This document shows positions 23,642-34,044 of a stretch of DNA of 43,536 bases, one piece after another. The number at the start of each line of letters is the position of its first letter. The stretch's first letter is position 1. The stretch is from Zancudomyces culisetae (lineage: Eukaryota; Kickxellomycota; Harpellomycetes; Harpellales; Legeriomycetaceae): positions 1 to 43,536 of the forward strand of contig LSSK01000954.1 of NCBI GenBank assembly GCA_001969505.1, given 5' to 3'. The notes under the pieces are model-generated. The model was not told where the DNA came from and did no database searches. It saw nothing but the letters and a program-made list of their open reading frames with translations. Both the position numbers and the translations under genes were made by a program.

Positions 23642-25905
23642 CTATAGCTGTTTGTTTGCAAGTCTGGCAGCCTTAAACCTTGATACCTTTTTGGATGGCT
23701 TTATAAGACCAGAGGAATCAGCAGCGTCAGAGTCTGCTGAAGCATGATTTGGGGAGGATACACTAGTAGAAACAACAACTGGAGCTGATGGAACTACTTT
23801 TGAAGCAGCTTTTGCGACAGAGCTAGGTACGCCGTCCGAATCATCGAGTTTTGACAGGTCAAACTCTTGAAAATCGCCATCATCCGAATGCTTTTTAGAG
23901 GGTTGTTCAATTTGATCAACCAACTTGGGACCCTAAAATGCAAAACATTAATGTGTCAAAATAAGTTTTAGTTTACCACGGCTGATTAAAATTAACCAAG
24001 AGGGTTCAGTTGAGAAAAAAAAACAATGAAAAAAAAGGGAGATGGAGATCAAGAGAGAAATATTAACTACCAAAACAAAACTCGTATTATAACTTACCTC
24101 TACTTTTAAAAGTTCGCGCTCTGAAATTTCTTTGGCAGACTCGATATTCGAGTTATTAACAAAGGATTCTCTCTTGTTATTATATTCTCTAGAAATCTAG
24201 ATTAAAATAATAATGCATTGGTTAGATTTTTAAAGAGAAAATCACATATCCCTGCCTAAAGACCAAGACAGTAAAAATATATAAAAAAGTAGTAGCAATA
24301 TGTTCAATAGCACTTACCTCTTGGATAAGGCTATCCATTTCGTCCTGAGTAAACGAAACATCGAATTCATCGTTCTCCACAACTTTATCATTTACAGTCT
24401 TCAAAAAGGACGAATCGAAACTTTTATTTACACGGGTCGAGAAATTCTGCATGTCTTTGTCGTGTGAACTAGTACTCACTGGCGAGGCTATCGAATTGTT
24501 GGCTTTAGAAGACTTGAGGATATGTGTTTCAACGGGTGTTATGAAATTCTCGTTATGTTCGATTGGCTGATATGGTAAAAGTATTGGAACGCTGGAGTTA
24601 GACTTGGTTTTTGCAGAAAATGCCTTGGATCCTTCGCCATCTGCCTTTTTGGTTAACTGGGTTAAATCAATTACGTCGGATCTTTCCTCAACGTGAATAT
24701 CCGAGGATGGACTATCGTACTCGTAGTATGCGACGTCTTGGACATCATTAAATGTAACTGTCTTTTTTGCTGAATTTTTCGAAGCTATTGGTGTTTCATC
24801 TTTTGTTTTTGTTAAAAGATCACGCTTAAATCTGGACTGTTTGGGCTTCAGGATACCTGATGACTTCTCATCGTTCACCAATGGATCGCTCTTAGTGCCA
24901 AATTTGGCTGTAGATTTTGTTGGCATAGCAGTCTTATTCTTTGTATCGTCGTTAGTTCGTTCAAAAGTCTCCTCGACTTTTTTACTATTCTTGTCTAAAT
25001 TTGATAAAACAATTGATGAAAAGGATGTCGATTATACACCGTTAAAAAAAAAGAGAAAAAAAAAGAAAAAAAGAAAAAGGATGTCTTACCCTCAACTATC
25101 TCGCCCTCTTCATGTTCTACTTCGTTTAATTCTGCATTACGCAGCATATCCAGCAACTCTTGCTCCTCAATACCTATTTGTTGGCCAAGTTCGTCATCGT
25201 TTGCCAATCCTGTTCCCGAAAACACTTCATTCACGACCACACTTTCGTTTTTGTGCACATTTTCTGGAATCGTGTGCATGGCCACCCACTGTCTATCCTG
25301 TTCCTCCTGTTTCATTTCGTCCTCTTCGGTATAGTCTTCTTTGATCTCTATGATTCGATCGCCTTCCTCATTATACTAAAATATAAGTAATACAGACAGA
25401 TTTAATTAAAACAATCCAATTGTAAAATAAATATAAATATAAGAGCACAAATCGTCAACTCATGTCTTGTAAAAATCAAACATGAAAATAATAGCTTTAC
25501 CTGTTGTTCCCCTGCTAAAATCATATCGGATATATCTTTTTCTTTTCCCTGAAGTCCATTTATTTGATTTTCAACCGCTCTTATTTTCTCATCTATAAAC
25601 TCTTCCCTACGCTTTGCAATTTGACAGGCTTGGAACGCCGATCTTTCAACAAACCAATTATCGCCCAATAGCACTAGGATCTCATTTGTTCTAACGATTT
25701 TTCCTGGGATAAATGCAACATCACCAAATGGCAACATTGCATCGTATTCGATTTCCTTTGATATATCTTCCAAAGTCTCCTGCAACGCGACATACTCTTC
25801 TTTGAATTCCAAATATTGTTTCAAGGTTGATTTGTAGACATTCAGCTGGGCCTGATACTGACTGGCTCCAGCCGCGGTATTACTCCTGTTCGTATTACTC
25901 TGCAT
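23642..25905 (-). CDS. URI1: URI1/Bud27 unconventional prefoldin
   Basis: It is a homolog of human URI and yeast Bud27, prefoldin-like proteins of the R2TP/prefoldin-like system that bind Rpb5 and help assemble RNA polymerases in the cytoplasm. Exons on the minus strand are 25905-25501, 25375-25090, 24994-24318, 24196-24098 and 23932-23642, giving 585 residues with all phases agreeing. Exon 1 is an alpha-type prefoldin: a coiled coil, then DAMLPFGDVAFIPGKIVRTN and EILVLLGDNWFVERSAFQA, then a second coiled coil. Exon 2 starts YNEEGDRIIEIKEDYTEEDE, like the conserved Rpb5-binding region. The middle is disordered. The C-terminus has KKVSRFKAARL, the short conserved URI box. It is convergent with the homeodomain gene and divergent from MND1. 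Confidence 0.9.
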
Positions 25906-26613
25906 CGTTCGTTGAGATTATTATCAAGTTATATTACAAAATATACAATCTAAAGAAGAGTAGATATTTGTGGAGAGGCGAGGGTGAGTATTCAAAGGTA
26001 AAAAATGAACATACAGACAAAACCTTGCCAAATTTGGGTCTAAAAATTTTTTAATTCAGATTTATCCAGCAAATGGGCAAGATTTTTTACTTTTTTTTAA
26101 TATTTTTTATCCAACCCAAAGGGTGATTTTATTTGGATGTTTTTGATTGTACTAGTGCTAGATCGTAAGAAAGAATAAATGCAGGAAAAAAACCATGTAC
26201 ATTGGGTGTTTTTCGCGTTCAGCAAATGACAGGATTAACGATTTCATAGATTTCTAAAACCCGCAGTTTTGTTGATTATTTTTTGTTAGAACCAATGTCA
26301 TTTATTAGCTCATAATACAACAACCAAATATATCTGAAACAATAGGGATTTAAACAAAAGTAGAGATATTTTACCAACAACTAGGTAAACAAACATCGAC
26401 ACACACCAGCATATTTGCTTGAGAATTTACAAGTGAATACAACAGGTTAAAATTCGAACAAAATGGTAAGAATTGGCTGGACCAAATAACAAAAAAATAC
26501 ATAAAAAATACAAGATTTGGTGTTGTGTTGGCGGTTGAATTACTCTCGAAACGATCCACTTAGCAAGCTAACACTATGGAATGGAAAATAACATAATGAT
26601 TTAGACGAAACGA
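25906..26613. other. Divergent intergenic region, URI1 / MND1
   Basis: This 708-nt stretch between head-to-head genes must contain both promoters. It is AT-rich. I see no TATA at a convincing distance from MND1 and no meiotic-type element I can name. A short upstream frame at 26576 (ATG to TAA, six codons) precedes the MND1 start. Confidence 0.55.
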
Positions 26614-27693
26614 ATGACTACTGAGGAGAAGAGGAAGGTGATGCTGCAGGTGTTTCATGAAAGGGTACTTTGTTTTTTTAATACAAAATATGTGTCTTAA
26701 TCTAGATATATTCGTAAGCAACCAAGAGATTAAGTAGCTTTTTTTATTGTTATTGAATGAATATATTTATATTATGTTTATGGACTGTATTCAATAGAAA
26801 ACGTTTTTTCAACTTAAAGAACTCGAGAAGATTGGTTCAAGAGAAAAAAAAATAGGTATGGAAAAAAAGAGCTTATAATAACTTGGTTTGAGCCACACAA
26901 TAAATGGAATACGAATATATTATCTACTCTCTGTTGTCATTTAATTTTGCTATTGATGCGAATAGCGCTTCCAACCATAAAGGATGTGCTACAGTCCTTG
27001 GTGGACGATGGGATGGTACATTTGGAAAAAATCGGAACCTCCAATTATTATTGGGCATTTCCAAGCGAGGCGTCTGTAAAGGTGAGCACAACTAGATATG
27101 CAATATATTGATTGGATGATACAGAGACATTGCTTTTATTATTCGAAGAAGTATAAATGTAAACACCATGACCCTTGTCGGCTATTGATATAGAGGGAGA
27201 AAAAGCTTGAGGAGCTCAGGAAGCAATACTCAGAGCTGGAAAACCAACAAAAGAATTTGGAAAAGCAAATTGAGCAAAGCAGCAAAGGAAAAGAGAAATC
27301 GGTAAATGCACCATTATATTTGTGAATAAAAATAGCTTGTAGTTTTGTTAAAAGGATAAAAGTAAAAAAGTAACAATGTGCCTACCTCTAATCCTTCCAC
27401 CTTCCTTTCCTCCAACAACAAAAATATAGGATGAACGAGATGCATTGGAACAAGAGCTAGCAGAACTCGAGAAGCAGTATGCCCACGACAACGAAGTTTT
27501 GGAAAAACATAAGGAAAACGATCCAGTTGTTTTGCGAGAAAAGGCAAAAAAGACAGGCGAGCTGAGGAATATAGCAAACGCATGGACAGACAATGTATTT
27601 ATATTACAAAGCTGGTGCTGTAACAAGTTTGGAATTAGTACTAGTGATTTTAACAAACAGTTTGGGATTTCTGACGACTTTGACAGCGTTTAA
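26614..27693 (+). CDS. MND1: Meiotic nuclear division protein 1
   Basis: It is the partner of Hop2; the Hop2-Mnd1 heterodimer stimulates Dmc1/Rad51 strand invasion during meiosis. Exons are 26614-26664, 26798-26855, 26966-27081, 27194-27301 and 27430-27693, giving 198 residues against about 205 in human MND1. The N-terminal winged helix reads [20 protein letters not shown], followed by QLKELEKIG and [20 protein letters not shown] with [14 protein letters not shown] coiled coil follows, then the conserved C-terminal helix [13 protein letters not shown] and [10 protein letters not shown]. Phases agree at every join. It implies a sexual or meiotic cycle. Its 3' end faces that of the SmgGDS-like gene, 108 nt away. 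Confidence 0.95.
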
Positions 27694-27791
27694 ACTTATC
27701 ACTGTCTGGGTTGTCCTCCCCCCTCCCCCCAGATATTCATGATAAAAGTGGTATTATTAGTGATTTGATCTAGAAAGGATGGAGAAATAGT

Positions 27792-27797
27792 AATAAA
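27792..27797 (+). terminator. Putative polyadenylation signal of MND1
   Basis: AATAAA lies 99 nt past the MND1 stop and only 5 nt before the last coding base of the opposing SmgGDS-like gene. If used, the MND1 3' UTR would end inside or beside that coding sequence. Confidence 0.4.
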
Positions 27798-27801
27798 ATA
27801 A

Positions 27802-30326
27802 TCAAGGTACAAGTGAAAGGAGAGAATCAATGCATGAGGTTTCCTCAAGCCTAGACGAATGGCGTGATACTGTTTTGAGTAGCTCCAGAGTCTGATTAAA
27901 CATGTAATACTCGGAACTTTTGATATTTTCTAACCCGGTGGCTTCAGACCTTTGTGACTGTTCTTGTAGAATGCCCTTCAGAGTTTTATACAGCGAGCTG
28001 CTTCCAGTTTTTGTAGTCAACTCGGTATTCATCTGGTTCACTACCAATTGCGCTATTTCGTTTCAACAATAATTAATTACAAAAAAAAAAGAGAGAGAAA
28101 AAGTTCCCGCCAATCTATTTTTTTTCAAAGTTTGTGATTATTAGCTGAACTGATTCAATATAAATTAGCATACCATATTGCTCAGATACCGCAGACAGGA
28201 TACAAAGACCCTGTAACCCTTCTTGTCGAGTGATCTGATATTTCTTGTCATCATAGACCACAATCAATTTGATGATGGGTAAAAAAACATCAATCGGCTT
28301 TAGAACTTGTTCAAATTGATCTACAGAAAAGAATACAAATAAACAGTGTGAGTGTATTGGTTTACAGTTGAGTTGCTATACATGTCAAATATGGATATAA
28401 TGTGCTTACTTGAGTCGAATTTTTTAGTATCCAAGAATACTGATTTGATGAACAAAATCAACAATCGTGTACCCTCACAGATCACTGCATCTATATCACT
28501 ATTCTCGATAACACTAACCAGTGTGTTAATAAAAAGTAAATTTTTGTTGTTATCAGATGTGTTAGAACTATCGTTTTTGTTAGATACTGCTGGCATTAGC
28601 AGTACATCACATGCTCTATGCTTAGATTCGCTGTTGGGCATAATCATCCTTTTAAGAATGCCAATAGAATCAAACAAAATGGGGACCATGCTGCTGTCTA
28701 ACCACAGTACAGCATTTTCAAGTACACCAAACTCTGCCATCCTTAGTTTGTATTCGTTAAAAACACAGAGATTCTTCAAAAGCCCAGATGCTGCACAGCT
28801 ACTTCGGATATCCCTATATGTATTTTTTCTGGAATACCAGTTTTCTACAACACCACGGATATCCAGTGTATCAACAATATATTTACTCGCAGCGTCATTA
28901 CGACATAGATTCCCAATAAATAACAGTGATGAATACCCCATCCCTTCAACTACAATCCGGCACTTTTCCTGGGGATTTTCCGTTAGATTTGCCGCGAGTG
29001 AGTCGAGCAACTCCTTGTCGCTCAGGATTTTGTCTATGGACGAGTCGTTTGAAGTGATACTTAAAAGTGTGACAATCAACATCTCTATTCTTTTTGGATA
29101 GGCTATTGGCGTGTGTGTTGGGTGTTCATCTCCCGTTTCCGCAGGAATGTCTTTTCCCAAGAGGAATTTAAGCAACTCAAATAACTTTTGTATTAATTTA
29201 TTTTCCACAACTTGTTTGGATATAGCTTCTATTGTATTAATTTACGCATACTGTGAACAAGTTAGATATTAAATATAAGAGGTAAATTGCTCTAATACAT
29301 TACCACTAGCTTGACATATTCTACTTAGTGTGAATATCATGGTTTCTCTACTTGAATCCCAAATTCCGGTGGTTGTTGACAAATGTAGATAGTTTATCAT
29401 TGATTCCAGAAGAGTGGAATCGTTCGCAAAGATATCTACATAAACAGTTCCTATTTGAAGATAAATAATTCAAAGTCAATTATTGTATGCCTTAGGGGGG
29501 CTTTTTTTTGTTTAGTTGCAGTATCAATGGAATTATCTACAAAGAAAAAATTCAAGTTGTGGAAAATACTAGATTAATAATACAATTTATTATTGTAGAG
29601 CTACGTACCGACACTGATCAACTCATCCAAGATCTCGGCAGAGTTATCTATTGCATATTCCCAATAATCCGAGTGGATAAGCTCGGCTAAGCTCCTGTAT
29701 TCGCTGTGTGCCTTTGCACAAAGATTTTCAAGCTCGAATATTCGGACAAGTTGAGTATATGAATCTTTGTTAGTGCTCATAAGTTCTGTGTTTTTCTTGG
29801 TCGAGTAATTTACATTAAACAAGGCTGACATTAAGATTCCTGTCAAGCGAACGATATCTATGGCAAAATCTTGTTGATGCTCACTTTGCGAATTTCGCTC
29901 TACAAAGTATTGGATTTTATTGTTGAGATTTTTCAATAACGTAAACAAATTGCCTATATTTGAACTGTCCAACATAAAAGCAGCATTAGTTTCTGCCTCC
30001 TTGTTGTCTGCATACACATTATTTAGCAACCGCAAGGATTGTTCAATCACTTTTAAACTTGTATTGGTTTGTTCATTTCTATCTTCCTCAAAGAGACTGC
30101 TCTCTGTTGCTGCCTTTTGTACAAGCTCCAACACTAATTTAATACCGTGATTACTGCCAACCAACATCCGATTCGCAGATTCTCTGCTGAGATTTGCTAG
30201 ATTTTCGATCGCATTGCTAATATTTAACAGGACCTGGATGTCGCTCTTGCTTATGATCTCGTTTGTTTGATCAGTATAAAGTCTGAGTTTTTCAATGTTT
30301 GATGTTATATCCATTTCCATTTCCAT
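27802..30326 (-). CDS. SmgGDS-like (RAP1GDS1) armadillo protein
   Basis: Minus-strand exons 30326-29609, 29450-29304, 29228-28410, 28320-28174 and 28052-27802 give 693 residues; every junction is phase 1 and the stop is TGA. The protein is all-helical with armadillo-like repeats. It resembles SmgGDS/RAP1GDS1, which stimulates or chaperones Ras/Rho-type GTPases, in blocks such as SSLLFIGNLCRNDAASKYIV, SSCAASGLLKNLCVFNEYKL and ILFDSIGILKRMIM. In SmgGDS the corresponding blocks read 'LAGALAIANFARNDAN' and 'ALSALRNLAIPVINKAKM'. The cytosolic role is inferred. The start is MEMEMDI, with three in-frame ATGs from a triplicated hexamer; the first is used. It is longer than the 607-residue human protein. 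Other armadillo proteins remain possible. Confidence 0.75.
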
Positions 30327-30328
30327 TT
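30311..30328. repeat. CCATTT hexamer, three copies over a start codon
   Basis: There are three CCATTT units on the + strand, AAATGG on the minus strand. They give the SmgGDS-like gene three in-frame ATG codons spaced six bases apart, each in an A-rich context. Confidence 0.85.
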
Positions 30329-30559
30329 CTAGCTAGGGTGCTCTAGAAGGTGATTTGGATGCTTAATGGTTTGGAATGATTGCAATGAGTTTTGTTTGTT
30401 TATTTGTTTGTTTTGATTTTCAATAATTGGTATAATTAATTAAAGGCTTTAAATTTTAATTTTCGGCGCATTTCCCGATCAGCCAATAATCCAGAATGTA
30501 GTACTAATTCTGGGAAGGAGATACATTCAGATTAGACATTTGCTCAAGCCAAGGATGCC

Positions 30560-30760
30560 TCAACAATAATACACAGAACGAGCCAACTGCATCTCATGTG
30601 AATAAAAGTGGTCAAAACGTTTATACTTATCCTGTAAATATAGGGTTTTTATGTGGTGCACGGATGACTCCAAAGCTTGTTCGTATGTCGTAGGAAAGAG
30701 AGAGAGTATATTCAATGACATGTCTAGTCTCTCTTTGGATGTTATAGTTTCAATGGCCAT
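30560..30760 (-). CDS. Possible small unknown protein
   Basis: This is a 66-codon frame starting at ATG, located upstream of the SmgGDS-like gene on the same strand. The frame stays open 5' for another 12 codons back to a TAG. The composition is mixed and protein-like rather than simple repeat (for example TLYLQDKYKRFDHFYSHEMQ), and helices are plausible. I do not recognise a family. It could be one exon of a longer gene, or chance. It ends in Cys followed by TGA. Confidence 0.25.
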   Translation of the reverse strand: MAIETITSKERLDMSLNILSLFPTTYEQALESSVHHIKTLYLQDKYKRFDHFYSHEMQLARSVYYC

Positions 30761-31043
30761 AAAGTGTTTGTATAACCTTAAAAGTTTTATTTCTAGCTAC
30801 TTTCATATTAAAAACCAATATTTCGGCCTTATTTACATTTAGGCCGGGATCAATACAATCACAAACTAATTAAACCCTACAAAAAAAAACTCCCTTTTAA
30901 TTGTGGGATATCTCGGATCTCCAATTCAAAGACATCAAATTAAATATACATGTAATTAACGGATCTCAAGTAATGTAAACTTGGGTCAATATATGCTTGA
31001 ACCAAAGGTAATGATAAAGTAGAGTGCTAGATGCTTGGGTATA

Positions 31044-31056
31044 CCCCCCCCCCCCC
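31044..31056. repeat. C13 homopolymer
   Basis: Thirteen consecutive C residues stand in otherwise AT-rich intergenic DNA. They are of the same class as the C12 in the SCLY-like intron. Confidence 0.9.
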
Positions 31057-33954
31057 ACTGATTTCTTTTTTTTGTGTACAAAATCGTGGAGAGTTACATT
31101 TATCAAACATCCAAATACATGGCTTTTCTATAAAGTTAAGGCGTACATCGGTACACTAACCAAAAAATAAACGACCTATAATCCAATCGCAGGAGTGGGA
31201 TCATCAAGATGTCGTATTTATTTAGTGTTTTTCGGGTTTTCTATATATCATTAGTTTACTTACATATTCCTGGTATTCCAATATTTTTGAATAGTGAAAT
31301 ATAAAGTTGTAGTATTTAATTCGGACCATTGCGCAATAATAAAAAAAAGGTACATTGATCAAAATGCCATTTCCAGCATAGACAAAAAAAAATATCTGGA
31401 GATAAACTTCGGTAAGTAATTGGACGAAAATATGGTAGACTTCGATATTTTTGGACACTCCGTCTGGTGGGGAATATGCGAGGAGCACTGTGCTGAATCA
31501 TATCTCAGCGATAACATGCTTTTCTATCAAAAAAAAAAACAAAAAAAACGAACAAAACGCAAAAATAACTGAACACAAGTGCGGATTACCAACCCACTCA
31601 GTCCCAAAAAGTATTATTTTTAATTTGGTAACCTTCCAAAGTTTCAAGCAGCTAAAAATAATCATTGAGCATGGAAAAATTATGCAATATTGTAGTGCTA
31701 TTGGCCAGTGTGGCTTTCTTGAAATTGTTAATAAGTGATATCGGCAACAGCGAATATTATTTAAATTGGGTTCTATTTTTCATTTGGGAAAAACATTGAT
31801 TTTCCATTTTTCTGCATTTTCCTGCAAACTACAAATTAAAACCCGCAGCGTATCTTAAATAGTACGCCAATTAAGAGGTGAAAAAAGTTTTTTGAGGGTC
31901 AGGTGTGGTGTGAAATGTGTTTACTATTTCAAGTCATAAACTGGTGCAAAAAAAAATTTTTTTTTAAAAAGTTTCAAAGGTTTTGCACAGATGATTAAAT
32001 GGAAATTCCTAGAAACGTTCCAAAAGATGTGAGAGCATGAATTCCCCCAGTTTGCCGAATCTCAAGTTACCAATCCAAAACGCTTGAATAAAAAATTGGT
32101 GTCAAAATGGTTTGAGGTTGGTAGGAGCAGGTTGTTACCACTTTGATGAAACTCAATGCCGCAGGATGACTGGCCATGGTAAATCAGAACCTGTATAGTG
32201 AGAAGCTTTTGGTAGTTACAAAACGGGGCATGGTCAGGTGCAATTGAGTGAATAACATACAAGAAAAAAAATAAAAAGTACAGAAACAGTTGTTATGCAA
32301 ATTGTATGCATGGTTTGGTCTCAAGTGATTGGTTTGAGATGGGGCTTTTTGTCTTTTGTTTTTAGAAAAACCTACATTGTTAATGTATAGTATATAACAC
32401 TGTTTTTCCAAATATTCTTTTATATGGAAATGATATTTTTTTATCTGGAAATGTATGTAAACGAATAGTACAAGAATAGGGAAAGTGAGGAAAATTGGAT
32501 AGTTAAAAAAAAGATGTGTTTGATATCACCAATAGTTCAGAGTTGCTATTTATCAATTTATCTTGATTTCATCAGTCATTTGCAAAACAGGCCAGGTTCC
32601 ATTTTACAAGGGGGGGGAAAGTACAAAAAGAATAAGGGGCGAGGGGGCCAAAGGGAGGAAAAGAAATGCGGGAAAATTGGTTCCAATTTGTAATAGATTT
32701 CTGTCCATAGATAATCTTTCCGAAATTGTTTTAAAAACATAATTTGATTACAAAATCTTATAGGGGGATAAGAAATCTTCGGAAAAGACGAAAAGACCGC
32801 CATTTGCTTTTTTTATTTTTATTTTTATTTTTAACGATTCAGGTCAATTTTTAAACAAAATCGACTAGATAGTTAATGTAAATGATGCCCAAAAAAAAAA
32901 GAAATGACTTGCCTGGTTTGGTAAGTAAAACATTCCCTTTAGCTTGATTCTTTTTTTTCTGAGCAGTGCCAGCACAAAAAAGAAAACTATGCAATAATCA
33001 AAAGACAGAAAGAGAAAAGAGCGTGGAAGTGGGGGGGGGGTGGGAGGAATGTTGACTGTGCTTATCTGTCCAACAAGCATTCTCCAACCAAACAGGTATT
33101 ATAAGGTACCAGGTCTATTATGTATAGTGCAGCAGCGTGTATAAAGACATGTACTCTGATACTCTTACTTTTGCTCTTACTCTTGTTATTATCATTGTTT
33201 TATGGGGCTAAAAGATTATGCATGGAGTGATTTATAACATTTAAAAGCAAAATTGCGCACACACATCAAAGACAAATCAACAACTTGCACTCATGTTCGT
33301 AATGGATACAATTTAGTTTTGTTTTGTAAAGAGAATAAAACTTTAAATGTCTGTGTGTAATGTAATTTCCGAATATCGAAAATTTACTAAACAGCGAAAT
33401 AGATGGGAAAAAAAAAGATTTTCATTACACTATATTGCATTACATTGCACAGTGTATATACATATAAAAACAAAGAGAAAGAGAAAAAAAACATTAAAAA
33501 AACCTGGAGTTGGTTTGAGTATTAAAATACTGGTAAAGAAATAATCCTGTCAACCAAAAGATAATAAAATAATTAAAACATCCAAGTATCTTTTAACTTT
33601 TTTTAATTAATATTATCCTTCTTTTGTATCAAAGAAAAGTAATAGGGGATAACATACTTGTAAATTCAAGAAAAAAGTGATACATAATAATAAAGAGTGT
33701 ATTCTAAATATCAAAGATCAAAAGCTGGATAGCATAAAGTGTTAGAGAACAAAAAGGTAATTAAAAGGAGCAAAAGGTTGCTTTTGATATAGCAAAACCA
33801 AAGAGAAAAGAAAAATATATTGTACTTTATTTTGCTTGTTTAAAAAAGTGAAAGTATGAACTACAGGTTCAATAACGTTTAACTTTTGGGTTATAATTAT
33901 TAAAAAGAAAGAGAAGAGACTGAAAAGGTACATGTAATAAACTAACATTACATT

Positions 33955-33961
33955 TATAAAA
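33955..33961 (+). promoter_or_regulatory. TATA box of the fatty acid synthase gene
   Basis: TATAAAA lies 90 bases upstream of the fatty acid synthase start codon, followed by an A-rich, G-poor leader. The spacing matches the GFA1 TATA (94 bases). Confidence 0.45.
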
Positions 33962-34044
33962 ATAAAAACTCGCAAATAGAAATATTAAGGACAAGAAAAC
34001 AATTAATCAGCAAAGAACATTAACAAAAAAGAGAAAAGTCAAAG

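Larger units (their letters stand above)
30761..34044. other. Gene-poor region upstream of fatty acid synthase
   Basis: This 3.3 kb is strongly AT-rich, with C13 (31044), G8 (32610) and G10 (33031) runs, a TTTTA pentamer tract near 32815 and an A9-T9-type palindrome near 31952. I see no gene. The last ~500 bases are A-rich on the + strand and form the leader and promoter of the fatty acid synthase gene. Confidence 0.55.

Noticed and set aside
30550..30562. The TGA ending the small minus-strand frame as a selenocysteine codon, tempting because a Sec lyase-like gene is nearby
   Set aside because: The frame beyond it lasts only 11 codons, no SECIS-like element is evident, and TGA also serves as the stop of the adjacent SmgGDS-like gene.
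31950..31972. An A-run followed by a T-run, looking like a terminator hairpin
   Set aside because: Such A/T palindromes are expected by chance in this AT-rich DNA, and no gene ends beside it.
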